Source: Flavobacteriia bacterium (GTDB lineage Bacteria; Bacteroidota; Bacteroidia; Flavobacteriales_D; Crocinitomicaceae). From it: a stretch of DNA of 13,603 nucleotides. Under the pieces are notes generated by a model, which saw nothing but the letters and a program-made list of their open reading frames with translations, ran no database searches and was not told the DNA's origin. Positions 1 to 7,383 of this stretch are shown one piece after another. The stretch spans positions 1-13,603 of the forward strand of contig RFQF01000038.1 of assembly GCA_009925805.1 (NCBI GenBank), written 5' to 3'. How positions within the stretch are numbered: the first letter of the stretch is position 1; each line of letters begins with the position of its first letter. A program made the translations under genes and the position numbers.

Positions 1-779
1 TATTGGTAGGCAATGGTGTTGGAGCGGGACTTGCGATTCTCTTGCTCACGCTCATTCTTAAACTGATTCTCATGCCGATCCAATGGAAAATGTTCGTTTC
101 CTCCGTGAAAATGAAAATATTAAAACCCCAAATTGAAAAAATCAACGAGAAATTCCCCAAAAAGGAACAGGCGATGGAAAAACAAACTGCCATGATGGGC
201 TTATACCGAGATTCGGGCGCTAGTCCGCTTTCGGGTTGTATTCCAATGCTCATACAGATGCCCATACTGCTCGCTGTTTTTCGATTCTTCCCCGCCAATT
301 TCGACCTACGTCAACAACCGTTCTTATGGGCCGAGGATCTTTCCTCGTTTGACTCGATATGGGACTTTGGGTTTAACCTGTGGCCCTATGGAGACCACAT
401 GAGCTTGTTCACCCTCTTGATGTCTGGCACCACCCTCATTTACACGTACATGAATTCAGGAAATATGCAGCAACCCACGCAACCGGGCATGCCCGATATG
501 CGCATCATTATGTACATCTTCCCCGTCTTAATGATTTTCTTTTTCAACGATTATGCTGCTGGTTTGAGCTACTATTATTTTATCTCTACCCTTATCACGA
601 TTTTACTCATGTTTGCTATCAAACGGTTCTTTGTAGATGAAGAAAAACTACGCGTAAAAATGGAGGAACGCAGCGCAAAAGCCACCGCTAATCCAAGAAA
701 AAAATCGAAATTCCAAGAACGCTTGGAAGAAATGCAGCGCAAAGCCAACGAAGCACAAAAAAACCCTAAACGCAAATAA
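1..779 (+). CDS. yidC: Membrane protein insertase YidC (5'-truncated, C-terminal ~258 residues)
   Basis: Inserts and folds inner-membrane proteins, alone or with the Sec translocon. Only the C-terminal conserved part is present: the reading frame is open to the window edge, and the TTG at base 3 is an internal codon, not a start. Visible are a hydrophobic helix (about residues 9-25) carrying a Lys at position 20 where the E. coli groove has Arg366, the cytoplasmic hairpin with KILKPQIEKINEKFP, the family-typical segment SPLSGCIPMLIQMPILLAVF (74-93), and three more membrane segments near 133-150, 167-182 and 186-206. The tail after about 211 is very rich in Lys, Arg and Glu, as expected for a ribosome-contacting C-terminus. 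Lys in the groove is, from memory, normal in Bacteroidota. The stop TAA lies one base before the next gene. Identity is secure; the N-terminal periplasmic domain cannot be judged. Confidence 0.96.
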   Translation, partial: LVGNGVGAGLAILLLTLILKLILMPIQWKMFVSSVKMKILKPQIEKINEKFPKKEQAMEKQTAMMGLYRDSGASPLSGCIPMLIQMPILLAVFRFFPANFDLRQQPFLWAEDLSSFDSIWDFGFNLWPYGDHMSLFTLLMSGTTLIYTYMNSGNMQQPTQPGMPDMRIIMYIFPVLMIFFFNDYAAGLSYYYFISTLITILLMFAIKRFFVDEEKLRVKMEERSAKATANPRKKSKFQERLEEMQRKANEAQKNPKRK

Positions 780-780
780 C

Positions 781-1437
781 ATGAAGTTCTTCATTGATAC
801 CGCCAACTTACAGGAAATTCAAGAGGCCTATGAAATGGGAATCCTGGATGGAGTCACGACCAATCCCTCCCTCATGGCGAAAGAAGGAATAACGGGTTAC
901 AATAACATCTTGAATCATTATGTAAAAATTTGTCAAATCGTAGATGGACCGGTCAGTGCAGAGGTGATTTCTACGGAGTTTCAAGGGATGTTGGAAGAAG
1001 GACAAGCTCTTTTTGATTTACACCCCAACATTGTGGTTAAAATCCCCATGATTCCCGAAGGAATTAAAGCCATACGCGCTTTTTCCGATAAGAATATCCC
1101 CACCAATTGCACCTTAGTTTTCTCTGCTGGCCAAGCACTGTTGGCTGCCAAAGCGGGAGCCACATACATATCACCTTTCTTGGGGCGCCTGGACGATGTT
1201 TCCTCGGACGGTTTAGATTTAATCAGCCAAATTCGTGCAATCTATGATAATTACGACTTTGACACCCAAATTCTAGCCGCCTCCGTTCGTCATCCGATGC
1301 ATATCGTGCATTGTGCCACCCTAGGAGCCGATGTAATGACTGCTCCTTTGAGTGCCATTAAAGCGTTAGCAAAACATCCATTAACCGATATCGGATTACA
1401 ACAATTTCTTGCGGATCACGCGAAAGGAAACGCATAA
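781..1437 (+). CDS. tal: TalC/FSA-family aldolase, probably a small-type transaldolase
   Basis: A 218-residue class I aldolase of the short transaldolase/fructose-6-phosphate aldolase family, which forms a Schiff base with a ketose phosphate. A transaldolase would move dihydroxyacetone units in the non-oxidative pentose phosphate pathway. Seen: FIDTANL at the N-terminus (4-10), GVTTNPSLMAKEG (24-36), the Schiff-base lysine in NIVVKIP (Lys87, equivalent to Lys85 of E. coli FsaA), ATYISPFLGRLDD (127-139) and LAASVR (165-170). Two positions point to transaldolase rather than aldolase: Glu61 where FsaA has Gln59, and Phe133 where FsaA has Tyr131. Length is normal. The ATG follows the yidC stop by one base, and the stop TAA shares its last base with the ATG of the next gene, which suggests co-transcription. 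Automated pipelines would often name this fructose-6-phosphate aldolase. Confidence 0.93.
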   Translation: MKFFIDTANLQEIQEAYEMGILDGVTTNPSLMAKEGITGYNNILNHYVKICQIVDGPVSAEVISTEFQGMLEEGQALFDLHPNIVVKIPMIPEGIKAIRAFSDKNIPTNCTLVFSAGQALLAAKAGATYISPFLGRLDDVSSDGLDLISQIRAIYDNYDFDTQILAASVRHPMHIVHCATLGADVMTAPLSAIKALAKHPLTDIGLQQFLADHAKGNA

Positions 1438-1901
1438 TGCTCAACCCTGAGGAACGAAAAGCCTTTAATTCCGAATTCTGGGGAGAATTCAGGTTAATGA
1501 TGCGACGCCATAATTCAAAGGAACAACGGGGCATTAATTGGCTCCATTATCCCACCCATATTAAGCATGTTTATTTGCGTATGCATTGCGATAATCTTGG
1601 AAGTGCCATTCGCTTGGATTTTCAATTCAAAGACGCCTCCATTCGCGAAATTGTTTGGGAACAAATGACGGAATTGAAAGCAGTACTAGAACAAGCCATG
1701 GGGAACGATGGAATTTGGACAAGAAATATCTCGGCCCCAGAAGGATTCCTATTCGACCGCATTGAATGGCGCAACGATGCCCTGAATTATTACCAAAAAG
1801 AGCAATGGCCTGCAATACATGCATGGCTCAAGGAGAAACTTTTAGCCTTCCATCGATTCTACCTAGAATTCAGCGAGGTGCTTATTCTTTTGGTAGATTA
1901 A
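1437..1901 (+). CDS. DUF4268 domain protein, function unknown
   Basis: A 154-residue protein that looks like the stand-alone form of DUF4268 found in Flavobacteriales. Recognisable features are an N-terminal FNSEFWGEFRLMM stretch, GINWLHYPTHIKHVYLRM (about 33-50), a run of alternating beta-like residues (GSAIRLDFQFKD) and a Trp-rich C-terminal half (IWTRN, RIEWR, WPAIHAWLKEKL). There is no signal peptide or membrane segment, so it is probably cytoplasmic. DUF4268 also occurs at the C-terminus of larger proteins that have been compared with nuclease-like folds; no nuclease motif can be recognised here and I assign no activity. Its ATG overlaps the upstream transaldolase stop by one base (TAATG), which argues for translational coupling. 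Family assignment is by pattern memory and should be confirmed with a profile search. Confidence 0.72.
   Translation: MLNPEERKAFNSEFWGEFRLMMRRHNSKEQRGINWLHYPTHIKHVYLRMHCDNLGSAIRLDFQFKDASIREIVWEQMTELKAVLEQAMGNDGIWTRNISAPEGFLFDRIEWRNDALNYYQKEQWPAIHAWLKEKLLAFHRFYLEFSEVLILLVD
1473..1490. repeat. Small perfect inverted repeat inside the DUF4268 gene
   Basis: GAATTCT, a GGGG spacer, then AGAATTC form a perfect 7-bp stem with a 4-base loop about 36 bases after the start codon of the DUF4268 gene. It encodes ordinary residues (SEFWGEF). It could form a short mRNA hairpin near the start, but it is AT-rich, has no U-tract, and may be coincidence. Confidence 0.35.
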
Positions 1902-1903
1902 CG

Positions 1904-1911
1904 TACCTTTG
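1904..1911 (+). promoter_or_regulatory. Bacteroidota -7 box TACCTTTG before the T9SS cargo gene
   Basis: TACCTTTG matches the Bacteroidota primary-sigma -7 consensus TAnnTTTG exactly. It sits three bases after the DUF4268 stop and only four bases (CCCC) before the ATG of the secreted protein at 1916. The transcript would therefore begin at or very near the start codon. No good TTG-type -33 element is present at the usual spacing of about 19 bases; the nearest TTTG (1889-1892) is only 11 bases away. Confidence 0.55.
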
Positions 1912-1915
1912 CCCC

Positions 1916-2704
1916 ATGCGTTGGTTGCTATTCCTCCCCTTGTTTTTCTTGCATACTCTTTGGGGACAAGGGACCGTAGTATTTAGCGAGAATTTCCAAT
2001 CTGGAATACCCGCAAGTTTCACGTTGTTAAATCTTGACCAAAACACGCCCAATGCTCAGGTGGCAGAATTCACGAATGCGTGGATATCCGTCACCGACCC
2101 AAACAATGCTTCTGATACCGTAGCGGCTGCAACTTCGTTTTTTACTTCCCCTGACACAGCCAATCGATGGCTTATTACGCCTCCCATATCGTTGGGAGCC
2201 TATGGCAATTACTTGACCTGGATGAGTAAATCTCAGGATGCCTCCTACCCGGATAGCTACCTGGTTCTACTTTCGACCACGGATAATCAAACCAGCAGTT
2301 TTACGGATACCTTAGCCTTTGTAGTTGGAGAAAATCCCTCATGGACAACACGCCAGGTGAATTTAACCGGTCAAGGATATAATAATCAAACGGTACGAAT
2401 TGGCTTTGTTTTACGGAGTTTTGACGCTTTTAAATTGTATTTGAACAATCTAGAGGTCCGCACCTTGGATAATACCTCTATACTCGATTTAACACTTAAC
2501 CGATTTCAAGGGTATCCTAATCCCACCAACGATTACCTCATGCTTAAAAACAAGCCTGAAAATCTACCGGTGATGCTCTACGACCTTCAAGGAACTCTCT
2601 TGGATATTACCTATGGAAACATGCTTTCGTTACTCCCTTATGCTCGGGGTACCTACATCATAACATGCGAAGGTTTCCTGCCGATTCGCATTCAAAAAAA
2701 CTGA
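1916..2704 (+). CDS. Small secreted protein with choice-of-anchor-J-like domain and T9SS type A sorting domain
   Basis: A 262-residue protein exported by Sec and then, by inference, across the outer membrane by the type IX system. The start at 1916 is chosen because it yields a signal peptide (MRWLLFLPLFFLHTLWGQG, cut near residue 18); the same frame is open 50 codons further up but that part runs inside the DUF4268 gene and has no signal character. Mature residues about 22-182 resemble the choice-of-anchor J / cleaved-adhesin jelly-roll: FSENFQSGIPASFTLLNLD at the start, W84-L-I-T-P-P, FVLRSFDAFKLYLNNLEVR at the end. The last ~65 residues are a type A sorting domain: YPNPTNDYLML (200-210), VMLYDLQGTLLD, then GTYIITCEGF...IRIQKN. 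It contains one Cys (251). A ligand or enzymatic role cannot be read from the sequence; adhesion is one possibility. It has its own -7 box and ends one base from the opposing gene. Confidence 0.86.
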   Translation: MRWLLFLPLFFLHTLWGQGTVVFSENFQSGIPASFTLLNLDQNTPNAQVAEFTNAWISVTDPNNASDTVAAATSFFTSPDTANRWLITPPISLGAYGNYLTWMSKSQDASYPDSYLVLLSTTDNQTSSFTDTLAFVVGENPSWTTRQVNLTGQGYNNQTVRIGFVLRSFDAFKLYLNNLEVRTLDNTSILDLTLNRFQGYPNPTNDYLMLKNKPENLPVMLYDLQGTLLDITYGNMLSLLPYARGTYIITCEGFLPIRIQKN

Positions 2705-2705
2705 T

Positions 2706-3644
2706 TTACCAAGCGATGGAATAGGACGAAAGTTCCTGTTTCAAGGCTTCGATGTTACGCTTGAAGGTCTCCGTTTCCGCGTTGGCCGAAAAACGATGGG
2801 ACTCCATTTTTCGAATGGTCTCGATCTTGCCCATGATTTCCTGAGTTTCTGAAGAAAATACACTCGGGCATAGCCGTTCCCATACAAACCTAACCGCTTG
2901 TTCGTTGGGATGCACTCCATCCGCCTCAAAAAACCGGTAATCCCGCAATTCATCCATCACCATCTCATACGACGGATAATACTGCACCTGGGGAAATGAA
3001 TCCACCATGGCGTGACACCATTCCATCAAGCGGGCCTTACTCCTCGAATTCTCCACAAAACCGTCCCGTAAATGCCTTACAGGACTCACCGTTAATACGA
3101 TTTTAAGCGCAGGATTGAACCCTTGCAATTGCACCAATAGCGCTTCAAATACACTGCCCATGGCCTCAACCGTAAGAAGCCGTTTGTCAAAATAGGATGC
3201 AGGTACTTTGTGGCAATTTGCCACCAAGGCACCCGTGGATTTAAGAAAGTAGGCCCAAGAGGAACCCACCGTAAAGAAAAGGACATTGGTGGCTTTAAGC
3301 CTTAAATGATGTTCCGTACGTAATTGTTCAAGTTCCTGAAGGAGTACGGATTGGCTTTTTGCTTGGAGGTGATGGGCCGTTTCCCAAGCAAAAAAAACGC
3401 CTTGTTGCTCATGTACCGTAAATTCCAACGATAAATCCATCGCATAGCGCAATTCTTCCATCACAGAAATTGGATTGTACAACGTACCGAAAGGCGAGGA
3501 CCAAGCGTGAAAACCATAGCGGCGAAACTTTTGGAACATAGCCTCCGAAAAACAGCTTCCAACCAATCCAAATCGGGTAGAAAAATCGCAGTTACCGAAC
3601 AAGGTCGGAGTTGGCACGGTGGTAAAAAAATCGCGGTGCTCCAC
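2706..3644 (-). CDS. GSCFA domain protein (SGNH/GDSL-like hydrolase fold)
   Basis: A 312-residue member of the GSCFA family. Motifs in order: VGSCFSEAM (28-36, with the family's name-giving GSCF), SPFGTLYNPIS (50-60), LFFTVGSSWAYF (122-133), NCHKVP (143-148), LTVSPVRHLRDGFVENSRSK (184-203) and YYPSYEMVMDELRDYRFF (222-239), followed by DGVHP (242-246). Ser30 in GS and Asp242/His245 in DxxH fit the catalytic residues of SGNH hydrolases, so an esterase or acetyl-esterase activity is plausible but the substrate is unknown. No signal peptide is visible. The start is a GTG sharing one base with the recN stop (TAGTG); no ATG exists upstream of the essential GSCF motif, so GTG is well supported. It is the last gene of the minus-strand run and ends one base from the opposing T9SS cargo gene. 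Confidence 0.9.
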   Translation of the reverse strand: MEHRDFFTTVPTPTLFGNCDFSTRFGLVGSCFSEAMFQKFRRYGFHAWSSPFGTLYNPISVMEELRYAMDLSLEFTVHEQQGVFFAWETAHHLQAKSQSVLLQELEQLRTEHHLRLKATNVLFFTVGSSWAYFLKSTGALVANCHKVPASYFDKRLLTVEAMGSVFEALLVQLQGFNPALKIVLTVSPVRHLRDGFVENSRSKARLMEWCHAMVDSFPQVQYYPSYEMVMDELRDYRFFEADGVHPNEQAVRFVWERLCPSVFSSETQEIMGKIETIRKMESHRFSANAETETFKRNIEALKQELSSYSIAW

Positions 3645-5284
3645 TACCCTATTAAAATTTGAGCTTGTTGGATTGCTTCAGGTTTGATTTCTGCTCCACT
3701 AAGTAAGCGGGCAATTTCAACCACTTGTTCCTCTTGGGTTAATGGATTTACCCGCGTTAACGTTCGTCCTTGATCTTCCACTTTAACGACCTTAAAATGA
3801 TTAATCGCCTTAGCGGCCACTTGGGGAAGGTGGGTAATGGCTAACAATTGTCGGTCTTTCCCCATTTCCCGAAGCAGAACTCCCATGCGGTCGGCCACGT
3901 CGCCCGAAACGCCGGTATCAATTTCATCGAATAAAATGCAGGGAAGATTCATGCGCTTCGAAATGAGTTGTTGTAACAACAGCATAACACGGGAAAGTTC
4001 CCCGCCGCTCGCTGCTTTATGCATCGGAGTGAGTTCCATTCCTTGATTGGCCGAAAAAAGCAGTTCAAGGTCAACCATTCCCCGCTCGTTGAGCGATTCA
4101 GTATCCGTCAGTTTAAAATGAATTCGAGCATCCTTGAGTTTTAACCCGCTAAAACCTTCTTTCAGCTCCGAACCAACTTGGGCAGCATAGGCTCTTCTTA
4201 ATGAATTCAAGGCCTTTGCTTTTTCTATGAGCCCCTGTTCTTCTTGGTTCATTTTCGTCTCCAAATCCTGGATTTCTTGTGTTACTTGATGTAAGGCCGA
4301 ACTCCTTTCGGAAAGCTCATCCTTCAGTAAAAGTAAAGCGGATTGGTTGGTTAATCGGTGTTTATTGAGAAGGCGATTAAATTCATCGACCCGCGATAGG
4401 ATTTCTTGGGTATCCAAGGTATCATCGAGTAATGCTTCTTTTTTGGAGGTGGCTTCGTAACCTATTTCCTGCAATCGAGGAAGGATCTCCAGCATAATTT
4501 CTTTCAAATGCGAAAAGGCTGGATCGCGCTCAGCGGTTTTTTGCAACTTCGCATTAAGGCTTTGTAAGGTAGCCATAGTCTCTCCTTCGGCACAATGAAT
4601 GAGGGCCTCCAAAAGTTCGATTAATGCTTGTTTTTGTTCCTGCCGCGACAAGGATAGCGCTAGTTCTTCGTAATTAGTACGCTCCAAACGCAAGGCTTCG
4701 AGTTCATTCAGCAGAAAGGCATCATAGTCCTGTTTCGACAACCATAGGGCTTGTTGCTCCTGTAAGGAGGAAAGTTGGGTTTTATGTTGGAGGAATATTG
4801 CGAAATGGGTTTGGAAATCCTGGTATAACGCGGAAGTTCCCGCCAAGGCATCTAAAAGTTGTAATTGATAATTTTTGTCCTTTAATTCCAGTGTATTGTA
4901 TTGGGAGTGTATCACCAGGAGGTTATTCATCACCGATTTCATATCCTGAAGACTTACCGGCGTGTCGTTTATGAAGGCTCTGGAGCGACCATCGCTTTGA
5001 ATTTCTCGACGCACCACAAGTTCTGACCATACCTCCAACCCTAAGTCCTGCAGCTTGTTATGGGTTGCTTCATTCAACGAGAAGACTGCTTCCACAGTGC
5101 TCCGATTGGATTCAGGGCCAATTAATGAAAAGTCGGCACGATCACCTCTGAGCAGTCCAAGAGCGCCTAGAAGAATGGATTTACCCGAACCTGTTTCTCC
5201 CGTGATGGCTGTAAAACCGGCATGAAAATCCAACTCCAGCGCATCGATTAGCACAAAATTTCGTACTGCCAGCTTTCGCAACAT
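3644..5284 (-). CDS. recN: DNA repair protein RecN
   Basis: An SMC-like ATPase that acts at DNA double-strand breaks, supporting RecA-dependent repair. The 546-residue length is normal for the family (about 550). Seen: N-terminal MLRKLAVRNFVLIDALELDF, Walker A GETGSGKS (29-36) followed by ILLGALGLLRGDRAD, HSQYNTLELKD in the N-terminal lobe, a long Leu/Gln/Glu-rich coiled-coil region (about 150-370), the ABC signature ASGGELSRVMLLLQQLI (from 425), Walker B CILFDEIDTGVSG (449-461) and the switch-histidine region LLAITHLPQVAAK (480-492). The start ATG directly follows the TAA of the DUF4835 gene with no base between (TAAATG), and its TAG overlaps the GTG of the GSCFA gene, so translation is likely coupled on both sides. 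No SOS-type operator is apparent, and expression presumably follows the upstream genes. Confidence 0.97.
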   Translation of the reverse strand: MLRKLAVRNFVLIDALELDFHAGFTAITGETGSGKSILLGALGLLRGDRADFSLIGPESNRSTVEAVFSLNEATHNKLQDLGLEVWSELVVRREIQSDGRSRAFINDTPVSLQDMKSVMNNLLVIHSQYNTLELKDKNYQLQLLDALAGTSALYQDFQTHFAIFLQHKTQLSSLQEQQALWLSKQDYDAFLLNELEALRLERTNYEELALSLSRQEQKQALIELLEALIHCAEGETMATLQSLNAKLQKTAERDPAFSHLKEIMLEILPRLQEIGYEATSKKEALLDDTLDTQEILSRVDEFNRLLNKHRLTNQSALLLLKDELSERSSALHQVTQEIQDLETKMNQEEQGLIEKAKALNSLRRAYAAQVGSELKEGFSGLKLKDARIHFKLTDTESLNERGMVDLELLFSANQGMELTPMHKAASGGELSRVMLLLQQLISKRMNLPCILFDEIDTGVSGDVADRMGVLLREMGKDRQLLAITHLPQVAAKAINHFKVVKVEDQGRTLTRVNPLTQEEQVVEIARLLSGAEIKPEAIQQAQILIG

Positions 5285-6190
5285 TTACTGAAGAATTTCC
5301 TGATATTTAGAAGAGTTGGAGGGGTCCAAACGCTTTAGCAGGGTTACAAAATCGGTTTTTTCTTTCACCTCCGAATCCGAAAGGATGCTCTTGAGTTCAT
5401 CCCGTTTACACAGCAAGTAATTGACGACATTCGGGGAATTTGGACGCACTTGCACCACAGTATTCAATTTCGAAAGCGCATCATACAAGGCTTTTTTACC
5501 CTTTACTTTGTCTTCATACATTTGATCCATTCCGTTTCGGTGATAGGCATAATTACAGTCGCGAAGGGGTTCAAAAGCAGCCTGTAGGATGTTATCCACG
5601 AGCCAAAACCGATTACGTTTCCCTTGTTCACTGGATTTCCATCCAGAAAAACCCGAATTTTGAGCATTGGATACAATTTGCTGGCATTCATTAAAATACT
5701 TACTTCCCCCTTTGCTTGAGAACGAGTCATAATCCATTCCCAAAATAAAATAGGCATAATAGGCCATAATGGAAGACAGATTATCCCTGAATTGATTCGG
5801 CGTATAGGTTACTAAGGTATTTCGGGAATAACTAAAGGCCAAGTCTTCATCTCGAAAATTGAATAAAAGCGTATTGTAATTTGAATTGAACACGGGGCGA
5901 GTAGCCTGAATCTGAATGGCTCCGACATAGGTCCCGGAACTCGGTATTTTATTGATTTGAAGCTGAATAGCACAATTGATGCGTTCCTCCGCAGTGAAAC
6001 GATCTTTCGTCCATTGGGTATTATTCATTAAATCCGTAAGGACCAATTCCAGTTCTTTGAAAATGTCCAATTCCGTAGAATTCACTTCCAGACTAGCTTC
6101 TTTAATGATGGAAATCTTGCAGTTCAATTCTTGCGCGCTGATAAGAAATCCAACGAAACAATATAAAGCAACGAAAAAACAACGACTCAT
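5285..6190 (-). CDS. DUF4835 family secreted protein (possible T9SS accessory protein)
   Basis: A 301-residue protein with a clear Sec signal peptide (MSRCFFVALYCFVGFLISAQ, predicted cut after about residue 20), hence periplasmic or outer-membrane associated. The body carries features I associate with DUF4835: DLMNNTQWT (53-61), CAIQLQINKI, the segment IQIQATRPVFNSNYNTLLFN (92-111), FRDNLSSIMAYYAYFILGMD (134-153) with the following YDSFSSKGGS, and a C-terminal helical part. Some annotation sources, as far as I recall, link this family to type IX secretion under the name PorD; I treat that as tentative and give no symbol. The position between coaBC and recN is the arrangement commonly seen in Flavobacteriia. 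Its ATG overlaps the coaBC stop by four bases (ATGA), and the recN ATG follows its stop directly. The molecular role is not evident from the sequence. Confidence 0.85.
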   Translation of the reverse strand: MSRCFFVALYCFVGFLISAQELNCKISIIKEASLEVNSTELDIFKELELVLTDLMNNTQWTKDRFTAEERINCAIQLQINKIPSSGTYVGAIQIQATRPVFNSNYNTLLFNFRDEDLAFSYSRNTLVTYTPNQFRDNLSSIMAYYAYFILGMDYDSFSSKGGSKYFNECQQIVSNAQNSGFSGWKSSEQGKRNRFWLVDNILQAAFEPLRDCNYAYHRNGMDQMYEDKVKGKKALYDALSKLNTVVQVRPNSPNVVNYLLCKRDELKSILSDSEVKEKTDFVTLLKRLDPSNSSKYQEILQ

Positions 6191-7371
6191 CGGTTATTGA
6201 TTATGTAATCTACAATTTCCTTTGCCAAGCTTGTTTTCGATGCTAACGGAAACGCAAGGTCTTGACCGGCTTGGTCGAAAATACGAATTTTATTGGTATC
6301 CTCGTTGAATCCAACGCCCTTTTCGCCTAAAACATTTAAGATAACTGCGTTCAGATTTTTCTTTTGAAGCTTTTCCAAAGCATACGCCTCACCCAAGCTG
6401 GTTTCCAGGGCAAATCCAACGAGATATTGCGTGGTTAATTTATGATTACCCGCCCAGGCTAAAGAATCTTCGGTCTTTTCCAATGTCAGGGTTAACGGTT
6501 CTTCGGTCTTTTTAAGTTTCTCTTTTACTACCTGGGAGGGCCGATAATCGGCAACTGCGGCAGCAAAAACTCCAAGGTCCATCGAAGGCCAATGCCTTTT
6601 CGTTTGTTCAAACAATTCTTGGGCGGTGTTTATTGAAACCAATTCCACCAATGGGTGCTGCAAAGTTAACGGGGTGGGTCCTGAAATCAAGGTTACGCTG
6701 GCTCCTTCATCGGCCAAGGCACGCGCAATGGCATACCCCATTTTTCCCGAGGAACGATTACCCAGGAAACGCACTGCATCAATGGATTCATAGGTAGGAC
6801 CAGCGGTAACAAGCGCTTTTTGGCCTTTCAATCTTAGCGTTGCTTGGGTTCCCTGAAGAATCACTTTTGCCAGTGTTTCGGGTTCAGGCATGCGTCCCTC
6901 ACCGACCATCCCGCTCGCTAATTCTCCAAATTCTGGGGGAATAATCGTTACGCCGTCTTGGTTTAAAATCTCCAAATTGCGTTTTACCGTTGGATGTTGG
7001 AACATTTCTAAATCCATGGCAGGAGCAATTAAGGTGTGCTTTCGCATGGAAAAATAGGTAGCTAGCAGAAAATTATCGCAAGAGCCTTGGGCCATTTTGG
7101 CTAAGGTATTGGCTGTACAAGGGGAAATTAGCAGCAAATCGGCCCATTCTGCGTATTGGACATGGTTTTTCCATTGGCCGGTTTTTTTGTCCCAGAAATC
7201 GATGGCTACCTCGTTTTTGGATAGCGTGGACAGCACTAACGGGCTAACAAAATCTACCGAATCGGGTGTCATGATGACTTTTACCTCATGCCCTTGTTGA
7301 ACGAGTAAACGCACCAACAGGGGAATTTTGTAAGCGGCAATTCCAGCGGTAACTCCGATAAGAATTTGCAT
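6187..7371 (-). CDS. coaBC: Bifunctional phosphopantothenoylcysteine decarboxylase/phosphopantothenate-cysteine ligase CoaBC
   Basis: Carries out two steps of coenzyme A synthesis: ligation of cysteine to 4'-phosphopantothenate (CoaB, C-terminal half) and FMN-dependent decarboxylation to 4'-phosphopantetheine (CoaC, N-terminal half). The 394-residue length is typical. CoaC: GVTAGIAAYK (6-15), catalytic-type His70 in KNHVQYAEWADLLLISPCTANTLAK, CDN (98-100) and PAMDLEMF (117-124). CoaB: ALVTAGPTYESIDAVRFLGN (186-205), NRSSGKMGYA (205-214), AAVADYRP (271-278), EKLKK (284-288), VGFALET (318-324). In the CoaC flap the sequence is GELASGMVGEGRM (149-161): Ser153 stands where E. coli Dfp has Cys158. 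That may be a lineage trait, as similar serine versions are familiar from this phylum. It lies between omega and DUF4835, with a 4-nt overlap downstream and a 12-nt gap upstream. Confidence 0.96.
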   Translation of the reverse strand: MQILIGVTAGIAAYKIPLLVRLLVQQGHEVKVIMTPDSVDFVSPLVLSTLSKNEVAIDFWDKKTGQWKNHVQYAEWADLLLISPCTANTLAKMAQGSCDNFLLATYFSMRKHTLIAPAMDLEMFQHPTVKRNLEILNQDGVTIIPPEFGELASGMVGEGRMPEPETLAKVILQGTQATLRLKGQKALVTAGPTYESIDAVRFLGNRSSGKMGYAIARALADEGASVTLISGPTPLTLQHPLVELVSINTAQELFEQTKRHWPSMDLGVFAAAVADYRPSQVVKEKLKKTEEPLTLTLEKTEDSLAWAGNHKLTTQYLVGFALETSLGEAYALEKLQKKNLNAVILNVLGEKGVGFNEDTNKIRIFDQAGQDLAFPLASKTSLAKEIVDYIINNR

Positions 7372-7383
7372 GTTTTCGAAGGG

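Noticed and set aside
1473..1490. Inverted repeat as operator or terminator
   Set aside because: Short and AT-rich, inside coding sequence, with no U-tract and no second copy noticed; kept only as a low-confidence repeat.
1766..1915. Extended N-terminus of the T9SS cargo protein
   Set aside because: These 50 codons lie within the DUF4268 gene, look unlike a signal sequence, and the ATG at 1916 directly gives a normal signal peptide with a promoter box in front.
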